The notes: a model not told the origin generated them from the sequence alone. A DNA stretch of 6,528 bases from Candidatus Pacearchaeota archaeon (GCA_002688335.1 NZCQ01000053.1:1-6528); one strand, 5' to 3'. Positions 1 to 6,263 are shown, counted from the stretch's first letter. Numbers and translations: made by a program.

Positions 1-1226
1 ATAACTTGGATGAAAATAACAAAATATCTGTATTAAAACAAACTCATTCTTACAATCCAAAAACATTAAATGATATGATGGGGCTTTCCTTAGGAAACGA
101 AAAAATAGTTTCGGAACTAATTGCAAATTCAAATTTCTTAGAAGTTAATGATGAAGAAGTTGCTAATGATTTTTTGAATTCGATTAACCAAATTGGTGGA
201 AATGAACAATTAAAAGAAAGGATAAGGGATCTTTATTTTAATAGTATTAATTTAAAACCAGATAATTTTAAAAAATTTATAAATAATCATGAGTATTACG
301 ATAATAATCTATTTTTAAACGAATTGGGTCTTGATGTTGGAAAAGTATTTGAAAATAATGAATTTAGAAAAAAATCTGAAGATTATCAACCATTAACACA
401 ATTAAATTTAGGTAATAGTGTATCAAGATTCCTTAATAGGAATTATCTTGATTTTACTGAAGAAAATATTAATTTAGCAGTAAATAAAATTGTTAATAAT
501 TATAAGGATTTTTCTGATGATTCGTTTTTAGATAAGGATTCAAATTTAATTGTTATTGAAGATAATAGTAAGACCTTAATCGGTGGCATTATCCCCACTA
601 AAAAATATCAAAGTGAGAAAGTGAAATCTGCTGCTATTAAAATTGGAGTTAATCAAGAAAATATACACTTATATGAAGGTAATGAAAATTTTGAGGAAGG
701 ATTAAAGAAATTAGTAAACTCAAAAGGTAAAACGAGTTTATTAATCCAATCAGATCCCTATGATAGTAGAAAGTATAATAAATTAATATCTGCTCTTGAT
801 GAAAGAAATTCTAAGGGGGGCTCTTTATCAGATTTAAACATAATTTTAAATTATCAAGGTTCATATTTTGATGCAAAGAATATTTATGGGGAGATAGATG
901 AAATAAATGAAGAAAGAAATAAGGCACTAAATGAAAAAGATTCTGATTTAAAACCCATGAAAAGATTACCTGTTATAAAATCTTATCCAAATATAATTTC
1001 AATTGTAGAGTATAAAAAGGATAATGAGGCATCTGAAGATGGAATTTTTAATTCGGTTATTAGCGATCTTGTTAAAAATTCTAAAAAAAATAATCCAATA
1101 TCAAATAATATATTAACTGAAACGACAAGGCCGAGTGTATCTAAAACTATCTTATTCAAAGATGGTGATAATACAATTAAAATTAATACTGATCCTTCAG
1201 TTGATTTTTTACCAAATAAGCGTTGA
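1..1226 (+). CDS. Hypothetical protein, possible inactive caspase-like (clan CD) domain; 5' end probably outside window
   Basis: The frame is open to the left edge. The first possible start inside the window is a TTG at base 6 (406 residues), so the true start is probably upstream. Numbering from that TTG, residues 1-175 are Asn/Glu/Lys-rich, probably helical, and unrecognised. Residues 180-360 alternate strands and helices: LIVIED (181-186), a helix (203-213), IHLYEG (220-225), a helix (229-238), TSLLIQSD (243-250), a helix (256-268), LNIILNYQGSYF (277-288), NIISIVEY (329-336) and a helix following EASEDGIF. This resembles peptidase families C13/C14: a strand ending in the catalytic His, one ending in Cys, then a 'TSA..DE.S..GxF' segment. 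However, Q284 or its neighbours occupy the Cys position, no His follows LLIQSDPYD, and the protein contains no cysteine at all. If the fold is right, it is a pseudoenzyme. Absence of Cys would suit a secreted protein whose signal peptide lies off-window. The coding region is confident; the fold is a hand-made inference. Confidence 0.8.
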   Translation, partial: NLDENNKISVLKQTHSYNPKTLNDMMGLSLGNEKIVSELIANSNFLEVNDEEVANDFLNSINQIGGNEQLKERIRDLYFNSINLKPDNFKKFINNHEYYDNNLFLNELGLDVGKVFENNEFRKKSEDYQPLTQLNLGNSVSRFLNRNYLDFTEENINLAVNKIVNNYKDFSDDSFLDKDSNLIVIEDNSKTLIGGIIPTKKYQSEKVKSAAIKIGVNQENIHLYEGNENFEEGLKKLVNSKGKTSLLIQSDPYDSRKYNKLISALDERNSKGGSLSDLNIILNYQGSYFDAKNIYGEIDEINEERNKALNEKDSDLKPMKRLPVIKSYPNIISIVEYKKDNEASEDGIFNSVISDLVKNSKKNNPISNNILTETTRPSVSKTILFKDGDNTIKINTDPSVDFLPNKR

Positions 1227-1239
1227 ACCGATCGTTAAA

Positions 1240-1258
1240 TTTTTTTTATAGAAAAAAA
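1240..1258 (+). terminator. T8 archaeal-type terminator after the first gene
   Basis: Eight T residues (1240-1247) lie 14 nt after the stop codon at 1224-1226, followed by ATAG and seven A (1252-1258). A T-run soon after a stop codon is the usual intrinsic termination signal in archaea and needs no GC hairpin. The T-run and A-run could also pair as a weak hairpin and might terminate in both directions. Confidence 0.55.
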
Positions 1259-1298
1259 TAATTGGGCCCTGTTTTGTAGTAGGAGTAATGGTGTAAGA

Positions 1299-1347
1299 GT
1301 GGGGGTGTGGGGGCAGGAGTTTGGGGGCAAGACCACGTCCTCCCCAA
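1299..1347 (+). other. G-rich island with potential quadruplex and hairpin
   Basis: Three G5 runs (1301-1305, 1309-1313, 1323-1327) plus a GG (1316-1317) stand in an otherwise AT-rich spacer. From 1277 to 1330 nearly all bases are G, T or A, with only two C. TGGGGGCAGGAG (1308-1319) and TGGGGGCAAGAC (1322-1333) form an imperfect 14-nt-period direct repeat. The four G runs allow at best a two-tetrad quadruplex. Separately, TTGGGGG (1321-1327) can pair with TCCCCAA (1341-1347), enclosing a GAC/GTC mini-stem (1331-1333 with 1337-1339). The island ends immediately before the TATA box of the pilin-like gene, so it is not part of that leaderless mRNA. It could be a promoter-proximal DNA structure, a binding site or a small RNA. 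Function unknown. Confidence 0.5.
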
Positions 1348-1349
1348 TA

Positions 1350-1357
1350 TTTAAATA
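1350..1357 (+). promoter_or_regulatory. TATA box for leaderless transcription of the pilin-like gene
   Basis: TTTAAATA is centred about 25 nt before the ATG at 1379, the normal archaeal TATA-to-transcription-start distance, so transcription should begin at or beside the start codon. No Shine-Dalgarno motif precedes the ATG (the spacer reads ATAAAATATAAATATAAT), which fits a leaderless mRNA. The sequence upstream of the box is C-rich (TCCCCAA) rather than a typical purine-rich BRE. Confidence 0.65.
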
Positions 1358-1378
1358 GACATAAAATATAAATATAAT

Positions 1379-2230
1379 ATGCAAAGAGGTAGAAAGGCAC
1401 AAGTTTCTGTATTTGTAATAGTAGCAATTGTTGTAATCGGGGTGGTGGTTGGGTATTTTGCGGTGAGCAATGTCATAAATAAAAATAGTTTTGCCGGAAA
1501 ATCTTTTGGGGAGCAAACGGAGATAATACAGGCGGGGGTCTTGGATTGTTATGAGGATGTTTATAGGCAAGGATTAGATCTCATTGGAGTTCAGGGAGGG
1601 TATTATGGAACCCCCTTCGGTGCCTATTTAGACACGGGCCTAAATACTATCCCATTTTACTATTTTGATGAGCTAAATTATGTTCCTACAAGAGAATTTG
1701 TAGAAGAAGAATTAGCATATTTTGCAGATTCTCCTGAGATAAACTGTTTTGATTTAATTAATGAATACGGCTTATCTTACGACTACATTTATAAATTGCC
1801 GGACGTTTCGGTAGGGGAGGAAGAAGTAAGAATCACTACTAACTTACAACTAACTTTAAGTAAGGGAGAAGATACCTCACAAATTGATTTTTCAAAATTT
1901 CCAATCTCAGTAAAATCTTCGATAAACGAAATGATATATTTTGGATCTTATATAGGTTACTCGCATCATATTAATAAAGGTAATTTGTGTATGAGCTGTT
2001 TAATCAGTATTGCTAGTGGGAATAATCTAAAAGTTGAAATAAACAATGATATTGAAGATGTACTCCTAGTGACACTTCTTGATGAAAATAAAGAAAATAT
2101 TCCTCAATCATACAATTTTTTCTTGTCTAATAATGTTAAAGAAAGTGATTACTTGATTCCACAAGAAATTTTAGAAATAAATGAAGAAGTTTTTGAGGAA
2201 TCAGAATTAGTAATAGGAGAAGCTCCTTAA
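1379..2230 (+). CDS. Pilin-like, N-terminally membrane-anchored protein with extracytoplasmic domain
   Basis: 283 residues. The short basic N-terminus (MQRGRK) followed by AQVSVF and a continuous hydrophobic stretch to about residue 29 is a class III (type IV pilin) signal-like segment of the kind common in DPANN archaea. It lacks the Glu at +5 of classical pilins, so cleavage after the RGRKA region is uncertain and it may simply be a membrane anchor. The rest should be outside the membrane: C57, an aromatic Gly-rich stretch IGVQGGYYGTPF (69-80), C123, a mainly beta region, then YSHHINKGNLCMSC (194-207) with H196, H197, C204 and C207, and an acidic C-terminus. The C...GGY...P...C arrangement matches a widespread uncharacterised DPANN family as I remember it. 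It is followed after 1 nt by the giant secreted protein, so the two are almost certainly co-transcribed. The first ~260 bp are GC-richer than the remainder. The start is fixed by the TATA spacing. Confidence 0.9.
   Translation: MQRGRKAQVSVFVIVAIVVIGVVVGYFAVSNVINKNSFAGKSFGEQTEIIQAGVLDCYEDVYRQGLDLIGVQGGYYGTPFGAYLDTGLNTIPFYYFDELNYVPTREFVEEELAYFADSPEINCFDLINEYGLSYDYIYKLPDVSVGEEEVRITTNLQLTLSKGEDTSQIDFSKFPISVKSSINEMIYFGSYIGYSHHINKGNLCMSCLISIASGNNLKVEINNDIEDVLLVTLLDENKENIPQSYNFFLSNNVKESDYLIPQEILEINEEVFEESELVIGEAP
2215..2227 (+). promoter_or_regulatory. Small hairpin sequestering the Shine-Dalgarno of the giant protein gene
   Basis: AGGAG (2215-2219) is the only plausible ribosome-binding site before the ATG at 2232. 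It is perfectly complementary to CTCCT (2223-2227) across a 3-nt loop. The structure sits at the end of the upstream gene, just before its TAA (2228-2230), so a ribosome finishing that gene would melt it. This is the expected geometry for translational coupling. The stem is only 5 bp. Confidence 0.4.
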
Positions 2231-2231
2231 A

Positions 2232-5114
2232 ATGAGGGAAATGAATCTAAAAAGAAAAATAGAATGGAATTTCTTACTAACTATATTCTTAAGCTTATTG
2301 TTAATTAATCTATTAATCGCACAAGAAGCAGGAGAAATTGGTGATGTAGAATTTAGTAAAAAGTTTAATAGTTTTAAAGAAACAGGAAAAGTTAGTGAAT
2401 ATTCTGAAGATATCTCAAAATTTACTACTGAACAAAAAGAATCATTTGTTCAAGCAATTGCAGAAATGGGTGAGGAGGCAACAAAAACTTTTTGGAAAGA
2501 ATGGAATAGTATTGATAAAAATGTGAAAACAGAATTTGTTGGTAAACTTGGAGCCGATAGAAAAGGATTCTTTTTAGAGGAGTATGGAAAACAGTTTAGT
2601 GCTAATGGTGAAGCTATAACAATTGAAGGTGATAATATCAAGTTTGGCGGCAAGGGAGTAATTGGAACAAAGGAAGGATATGTTGATTTGAATCTTGTTA
2701 AAAAATTTAATGAGCGTGGTGGTAAAAAGGATCCAATTACTACTATAAAACATGAAACGATTGGAGATAAAGAAGTATTGACATTTGAAACAAAAAATGG
2801 ACGTTTTGCAAAAATCTCAGTTAAACAAGGAGGCTTAGGTTATTATCCAATGACAAAAAGTAATGGTGAAATTGAATTTGTTCCATTAAAAAAGAAAGAA
2901 GATACTGTAACTCTTGACAAAGAAAGTCAAAAAGCAATAAAATGGAATAAATTTGGTTCAGTAACTATAGATCATGATGGTGACAATCCTAGGATCACTT
3001 TAGATTTTAAAAGAGATGAAAAAGGTGAATCTGTTCCAAGAGATTGGGCAAAGATAAACTTTAAATCTGGAGAAGAATATAGTGTTATGCGGAAAAAGGC
3101 TGGAGAAAAAGATGGTAAGCAACTTTATGAAAGAGATGTTGCTGAAATAACTCTTGATGATAAGGGTAGACCAACTAAACTATCAGATACATTTAGAAAA
3201 GCTGAAGATTTTGGAGGATTTTTTGGGAAGGATACAAACATATTCCATAGCGAAGAAGATCTTGCAAAGATAGATCATGATAAACAAGGAAATTTCTTTT
3301 TAATTGATAAAGAAAAAGGATTTGTGAAAAGTGGGATAAAAAAACTTGAGCTGCAATCAAACAATGAGGAAACTGCAAAAAAGATAAGTGATTTTGTCGT
3401 TGATAATAAAATCAAATTAAGTGGTATGTATAGTGCTATAAAAGTTGCAAGTGTAGCTGACCTCCTGCCGGGAACAAATCTTGTTGAAGGAAAGATAGAA
3501 AGCAAAATAGCAGAAACGCTTGAATCTTTTGGTCTTGACAGGGAAAACATTGTAAGTAAGGCCTTAGTTTCGGTGGTAAGCTCATCAATACTGTCAAAGC
3601 CATTTGATGGTCATGGAGAAGGATTTGAAGAATTGAAGGGGAAAACAATTTTTACAGAAGGATTTAAAAAATTGAAGGGGAAAACAATCTTAGATGCTGC
3701 CATGGATTATGCAAGTAATCATTTCACTGTTGCAGAGAATCTTGCAATAGGTACTACAGCAGCTTTGCGTTTAGCAGATAAAACAAAAATTGTAACTCCT
3801 CTTGCAGAAGAAGGTTCATTTGTTAGAGCACATGTTAATCCAGTAGGTATCAAAAATATAGACTTCAGAGATGGAAGTTTGGATTTTTACAATAGAGACT
3901 CACGAGGAAGAATGACTGGAAAAACCACTAATATAATATCTACTGCTACTGAAAATAGTTATAATTTTAATCCAAACTTTAATGATGGAAAACCTAATTT
4001 TGGTAGAGTAAATCTTTTAGTTGAAAATAAAAATCGGCCTAATGAAAAAATCCAACTTGTTACGGACAACAGAGGGAGACTTCAAACAGCAGGTATCGGA
4101 AGCTTTGAGAACCTCAGGAAACAAGGTGAAATAAAATTTGATTTTTCTGCAGATGTCAAAGTGATGGGAAAAGATTACTCAGAATCCGGAAACTTCTTTA
4201 CGTTTAAATTTGAAGCAGATGCTAATTCTCTTGAAGAATATAATAAATTCTTAGAAAGTGATGAAGTAGAGGTCTATAATAGAGAACTAAGTGGGTTGCA
4301 GTCTGGAAGTGTGAATGCACAACAGAAAACTGAAATTGATAATAAATTTGCAGAAATTTCAATGAAAGCTAACAAAATAAAAACTAGTCGCGACTACAAA
4401 TATTCTTTAGATATACAGCAACAAGGTGTTGCAGATGCTATTAACAAACAATTGAAATCTGCTGGAAAATCACTTATTAGGCTCTCAGATAGTAGTGCAA
4501 GTAGTGTTGGCACTTCAAAACCTATAAACTTTAATGATCCTTTTTTAGAAAATCAACTTGAAAGAGTACTTGAGATCGCATATTCAGATCCGGCCATAGT
4601 AGAGCAGGCTGCGGCCAGAGAACTTTTTAGTTCAGAAGCGTATAAAGAAGACGGTAAAAATCACATAGGAAGAGAATTTGGCAATTATCTTGCCAAAAAT
4701 AGAGTTTCAATGGGATCTAATACAATACTACAAAATGATGATAAGAATAAACTAGTGCAAACAAAACTTGGTTCGACTCAGTTTACATTTGATAGATTAT
4801 ATGCGGGTGTTGCAAAGGAAATTGTTCCACTTCTGCTAACACATGGTCAAAAAAGCGAATCTGGGGCTTACAAAGTTGCAAACTCAAATTTGAATTTAAA
4901 CTATGAGGTAAAAAACGGGAGATTCTCGGGAGATTCTAAAAAATTGCTTGATGCTACAAGAAGAAGACATGTTGGAGATGGATTGTTAGCCCAGGTAATA
5001 TTCCGAGGGAAAGAATCTGTAAGTAGGGGAATTCAAAAATCTATTGAAAGAGAATTTAGTCCAAGGCTTCAATCCCTAGGAAAACTATACATCAATAGTG
5101 CAACATATAGGTAA
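2232..5114 (+). CDS. Giant secreted hypothetical protein, 960 residues, cysteine-free
   Basis: Begins with a Sec-type signal peptide: basic MREMNLKRK, hydrophobic core at about residues 14-29, probable cleavage after LIA (A30). No further membrane span is obvious, so the mature protein should be released or held at the cell surface. Residues ~39-125 are charged and helical. Residues ~125-330 are rich in short beta-type stretches with recurrent N-G, D-G and G-K turns, suggesting a repetitive beta fold. A 13-residue unit is tandemly duplicated at 463-488. The C-terminal ~130 residues are mixed, ending with basic RRRH and SRGIQKSIEREF segments. There is not one cysteine, as often seen in exported proteins that fold without disulfides. 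It lies 1 nt after the pilin-like gene, and such pairs recur in DPANN genomes as I recall. M4 (2241) is an alternative start, but GGAG at 2216-2219 is better placed for 2232. No enzymatic motif recognised; an adhesin or envelope role is inference only. Confidence 0.9.
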   Translation: MREMNLKRKIEWNFLLTIFLSLLLINLLIAQEAGEIGDVEFSKKFNSFKETGKVSEYSEDISKFTTEQKESFVQAIAEMGEEATKTFWKEWNSIDKNVKTEFVGKLGADRKGFFLEEYGKQFSANGEAITIEGDNIKFGGKGVIGTKEGYVDLNLVKKFNERGGKKDPITTIKHETIGDKEVLTFETKNGRFAKISVKQGGLGYYPMTKSNGEIEFVPLKKKEDTVTLDKESQKAIKWNKFGSVTIDHDGDNPRITLDFKRDEKGESVPRDWAKINFKSGEEYSVMRKKAGEKDGKQLYERDVAEITLDDKGRPTKLSDTFRKAEDFGGFFGKDTNIFHSEEDLAKIDHDKQGNFFLIDKEKGFVKSGIKKLELQSNNEETAKKISDFVVDNKIKLSGMYSAIKVASVADLLPGTNLVEGKIESKIAETLESFGLDRENIVSKALVSVVSSSILSKPFDGHGEGFEELKGKTIFTEGFKKLKGKTILDAAMDYASNHFTVAENLAIGTTAALRLADKTKIVTPLAEEGSFVRAHVNPVGIKNIDFRDGSLDFYNRDSRGRMTGKTTNIISTATENSYNFNPNFNDGKPNFGRVNLLVENKNRPNEKIQLVTDNRGRLQTAGIGSFENLRKQGEIKFDFSADVKVMGKDYSESGNFFTFKFEADANSLEEYNKFLESDEVEVYNRELSGLQSGSVNAQQKTEIDNKFAEISMKANKIKTSRDYKYSLDIQQQGVADAINKQLKSAGKSLIRLSDSSASSVGTSKPINFNDPFLENQLERVLEIAYSDPAIVEQAAARELFSSEAYKEDGKNHIGREFGNYLAKNRVSMGSNTILQNDDKNKLVQTKLGSTQFTFDRLYAGVAKEIVPLLLTHGQKSESGAYKVANSNLNLNYEVKNGRFSGDSKKLLDATRRRHVGDGLLAQVIFRGKESVSRGIQKSIEREFSPRLQSLGKLYINSATYR
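3618..3695 (+). repeat. 39-bp in-frame tandem duplication within the giant protein gene
   Basis: Copy 1 (3618-3656) and copy 2 (3657-3695) agree at 32 of 39 positions by hand count, and at 28 of the first 30. They encode EGFEELKGKTIFT and EGFKKLKGKTILD. The central 18 nt (TTG AAG GGG AAA ACA plus AAA-type neighbours) are nearly unchanged, including synonymous positions, which points to fairly recent slippage rather than an ancient structural repeat. Confidence 0.8.
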
Positions 5115-5140
5115 AGTAATTTGAAGGACATGAGTTACTT
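5114..5140. repeat. Inverted repeat between convergent stop codons
   Basis: AAGTAA (5114-5119) and TTACTT (5135-5140) are complementary across a 15-nt spacer, and each arm overlaps one of the convergent stop codons (5112-5114 on +, 5135-5137 on -). It could form a weak bidirectional termination hairpin in the 20-nt gap, but the arms are only 6 bp, AT-rich, and no T-run follows directly. Confidence 0.25.
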
Positions 5141-5971
5141 GCATTTCTTATTTGATTCCTTATCAAATTGGTTTGCCATATCAGCTATGTGTTGTAAGAG
5201 GCCTTTTAAAATATCCTCAGGATTTTCTATAAATGGAATTTCTTGGGTATCTTTAATATTAAGGTCTAAACTATCTTTTTTTAGGTTTTTAGTTAAAAGT
5301 CTCATTTCTTTGTCATTTAAAGCAAGAAATGAATTTAATTCTTCAGAAAGATCATAACTTTCTTTATCTTTGAAATTAATCTTCCAAAAACTCATTTTTT
5401 GTATTTGTTCCATCTCTTCTTTGCTTAGCTCTCTTTTACTAAATATATCGTAAGATTTAGAAACTTCATCAGGCATAAGTTCAATTAGCTTCAAAGGATC
5501 TTTATAAGCTAGATCAGACAACAAAGATCTTTTGGGAGATAGATATCTAGAAATGTATCTTGTTTCTTCAAGTAAATTCTTACCAAAAAAGAAATCTACT
5601 CCAAGGTCTTCCCTTAAGTATATAGGATTTATAGAATCCCACTTTTTAGTTCCAAGAACCTCCTCAAGTTCAGTGAGAGACGTTATATGACTTAAACCTG
5701 TTTGATTTTCCCCCTCTTTGATTTCATTTGATCTTTCTTTAATAGCTCCACCCTTAGATTTTCCAGCAGACTTACTAAAATCGTACAAAAATTTTAGAAT
5801 TGGTTTACCTTCGTATTTACTTTCACCTTCAACCTTCTGCTCAATAGAACCTCTAGGAGCAGAATCAACCTTAGGATCCTCAGCCGTAGCAGGATTATAA
5901 CTTACTCCTAACGCAACTAAAGATGCAACTGCAGGTGCTAAAAATCTTGCCACATTATAAGAACTTCTCAT
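5135..5971 (-). CDS. Secreted hypothetical protein with Sec signal peptide
   Basis: From the ATG at 5969-5971 the product is 278 residues; an upstream in-frame ATG at 5978-5980 would add MFF. I prefer the inner start because the TATA box centred near 5995 puts the transcript start at about 5969-5971, giving a leaderless mRNA, and because MRSSYNVAR is a better basic n-region. The signal peptide core FLAPAVASLVALGVSY is followed by the cleavage motif PATA before EDPK, a standard AxA-type site. The mature chain is highly charged and probably helical, with a low-complexity Lys/Glu/Gly linker early on, then a mixed region with LREDLGVDFFFGKN, LSPKRSLLSDLAYKDP and SKEEMEQIQKMSFWKINF. The only cysteine is the penultimate residue (KKCK). 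It has no recognised domain or catalytic motif. It is convergent with the giant protein gene and divergent from the winged-helix regulator, with which it shares a BRE-like CAAAAC promoter element. Role unknown. Confidence 0.85.
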   Translation of the reverse strand: MRSSYNVARFLAPAVASLVALGVSYNPATAEDPKVDSAPRGSIEQKVEGESKYEGKPILKFLYDFSKSAGKSKGGAIKERSNEIKEGENQTGLSHITSLTELEEVLGTKKWDSINPIYLREDLGVDFFFGKNLLEETRYISRYLSPKRSLLSDLAYKDPLKLIELMPDEVSKSYDIFSKRELSKEEMEQIQKMSFWKINFKDKESYDLSEELNSFLALNDKEMRLLTKNLKKDSLDLNIKDTQEIPFIENPEDILKGLLQHIADMANQFDKESNKKCK

Positions 5972-5990
5972 AAAAAACATACTATTTCAA

Positions 5991-6007
5991 TATATATAAG
6001 AGTTTTG
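5991..6007 (-). promoter_or_regulatory. BRE/TATA promoter of the secreted protein gene
   Basis: Read on the minus strand: CAAAAC (6007-6002), TC, then TTATATATA (5999-5991). The TATA centre near 5995 predicts initiation about 24-26 nt downstream, at the ATG of 5971 and not the ATG of 5980, which would lie upstream of the transcript. CAAAAC also precedes the TATA box of the divergent winged-helix gene. Confidence 0.6.
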
Positions 6008-6031
6008 CATAGTTTTTTACTTCGGGTGCGT

Positions 6032-6061
6032 GGTAATAGGGGTAAAATTAGTTGGTAAAAT
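6032..6061. repeat. GGTAAAAT direct repeats upstream of the secreted-protein promoter
   Basis: GGTAAAAT occurs at 6041-6048 and 6054-6061, with a partial copy GGTAAT at 6032-6037. On the minus strand these are ATTTTACC units lying about 25-60 bp upstream of the TATA/BRE at 5991-6007, where an activator would bind. Spacing is irregular (9 and 13 bp) and the sequence is AT-rich, so chance is a real possibility. Confidence 0.3.
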
Positions 6062-6126
6062 GATATGCTTCCTCCACTCCATTTTTAAAATAGCTTCCCT
6101 ACCTTGAAATATCTCATATCTAAACA

Positions 6127-6170
6127 GTTATCCCCACAAATAGATTTTTTTATAAATTTGTGGGTATAAC
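6127..6170. promoter_or_regulatory. 15-bp inverted repeat bracketing a TATA-like box
   Basis: GTTATCCCCACAAAT (6127-6141) and ATTTGTGGGTATAAC (6156-6170) are complementary at 14 of 15 positions. The 14-nt loop and inner edge carry TTTATAAA (6149-6156), identical to the TATA box of the winged-helix gene at 6256-6263. The arms carry C4 and G3 blocks in an AT-rich spacer, so this is unlikely to be compositional noise. It may be an operator controlling an upstream promoter, or an RNA hairpin or small RNA. If TTTATAAA is used on the plus strand, transcription would begin near 6178. Confidence 0.55.
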
Positions 6171-6248
6171 TCCAATTATGTACTTTTAAAAATACTTACA
6201 GGAAGTTTTTTGAAATTTATGTTAAATATGTTTGAATAGGTTTTCTAT

Positions 6249-6263
6249 CAAAACATTTATAAA
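6249..6263 (+). promoter_or_regulatory. BRE/TATA promoter of the winged-helix gene
   Basis: CAAAAC (6249-6254) directly precedes a perfect TTTATAAA box (6256-6263), predicting transcription start near 6285. That is downstream of the ATG at 6267 and 30 nt upstream of the ATG at 6315, which supports the latter as start. GTTTT (6240-6244) and AAAAC (6250-6254) also form a small inverted repeat over the BRE. Confidence 0.7.

Larger units (their letters stand above)
6008..6248. other. Intergenic regulatory region without a credible gene
   Basis: This is most of the 343 bases (5972-6314) between the divergent secreted-protein and winged-helix genes. Both strands contain only short open frames; the longest I followed is a 21-codon minus-strand frame, 6082-6017. 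It contains the GGTAAAAT direct repeats and the 15-bp inverted repeat listed separately. Stop-rich, AT-rich sequence elsewhere shows nothing I can name. Confidence 0.6.

Noticed and set aside
1209..1570. Two minus-strand open frames across the G-rich island
   Set aside because: Their Pro/Leu/Ile-rich translations arise from the G-rich spacer and the antisense of a clear gene; neither has a start signal.
2970..2987. DHDGDN in the giant protein as a calcium-binding loop
   Set aside because: The acidic spacing does not fit the EF-hand DxDxDG loop or a dockerin, and no second copy is present.
5150..5168. Hairpin ATTTGAT / ATCAAAT as terminator of the giant protein gene
   Set aside because: A 7-bp AT-rich stem inside the opposite-strand coding region, without a following T-run; probably coincidental.
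5121..5357. Plus-strand open frame of 78 codons
   Set aside because: It lies entirely antisense to the secreted-protein gene, has Ser/Phe-rich composition typical of an antisense shadow, and lacks a promoter or Shine-Dalgarno.
6017..6082. 21-codon minus-strand frame MEWRKHIILPTNF...
   Set aside because: No Shine-Dalgarno, no correctly spaced TATA box, and it contains the ATTTTACC repeats; chance frame is the simplest explanation.
6127..6140. TTATCCCCACA resembling a bacterial DnaA box
   Set aside because: The consensus TTATCCACA needs two bases removed. The genome looks archaeal, and no replication gene or box cluster is nearby.
6184..6191. TTTTAAAA as a further TATA box
   Set aside because: An identical 8-mer occurs at 6082-6089; it is a trivial AT-rich palindrome with no gene at the right distance.
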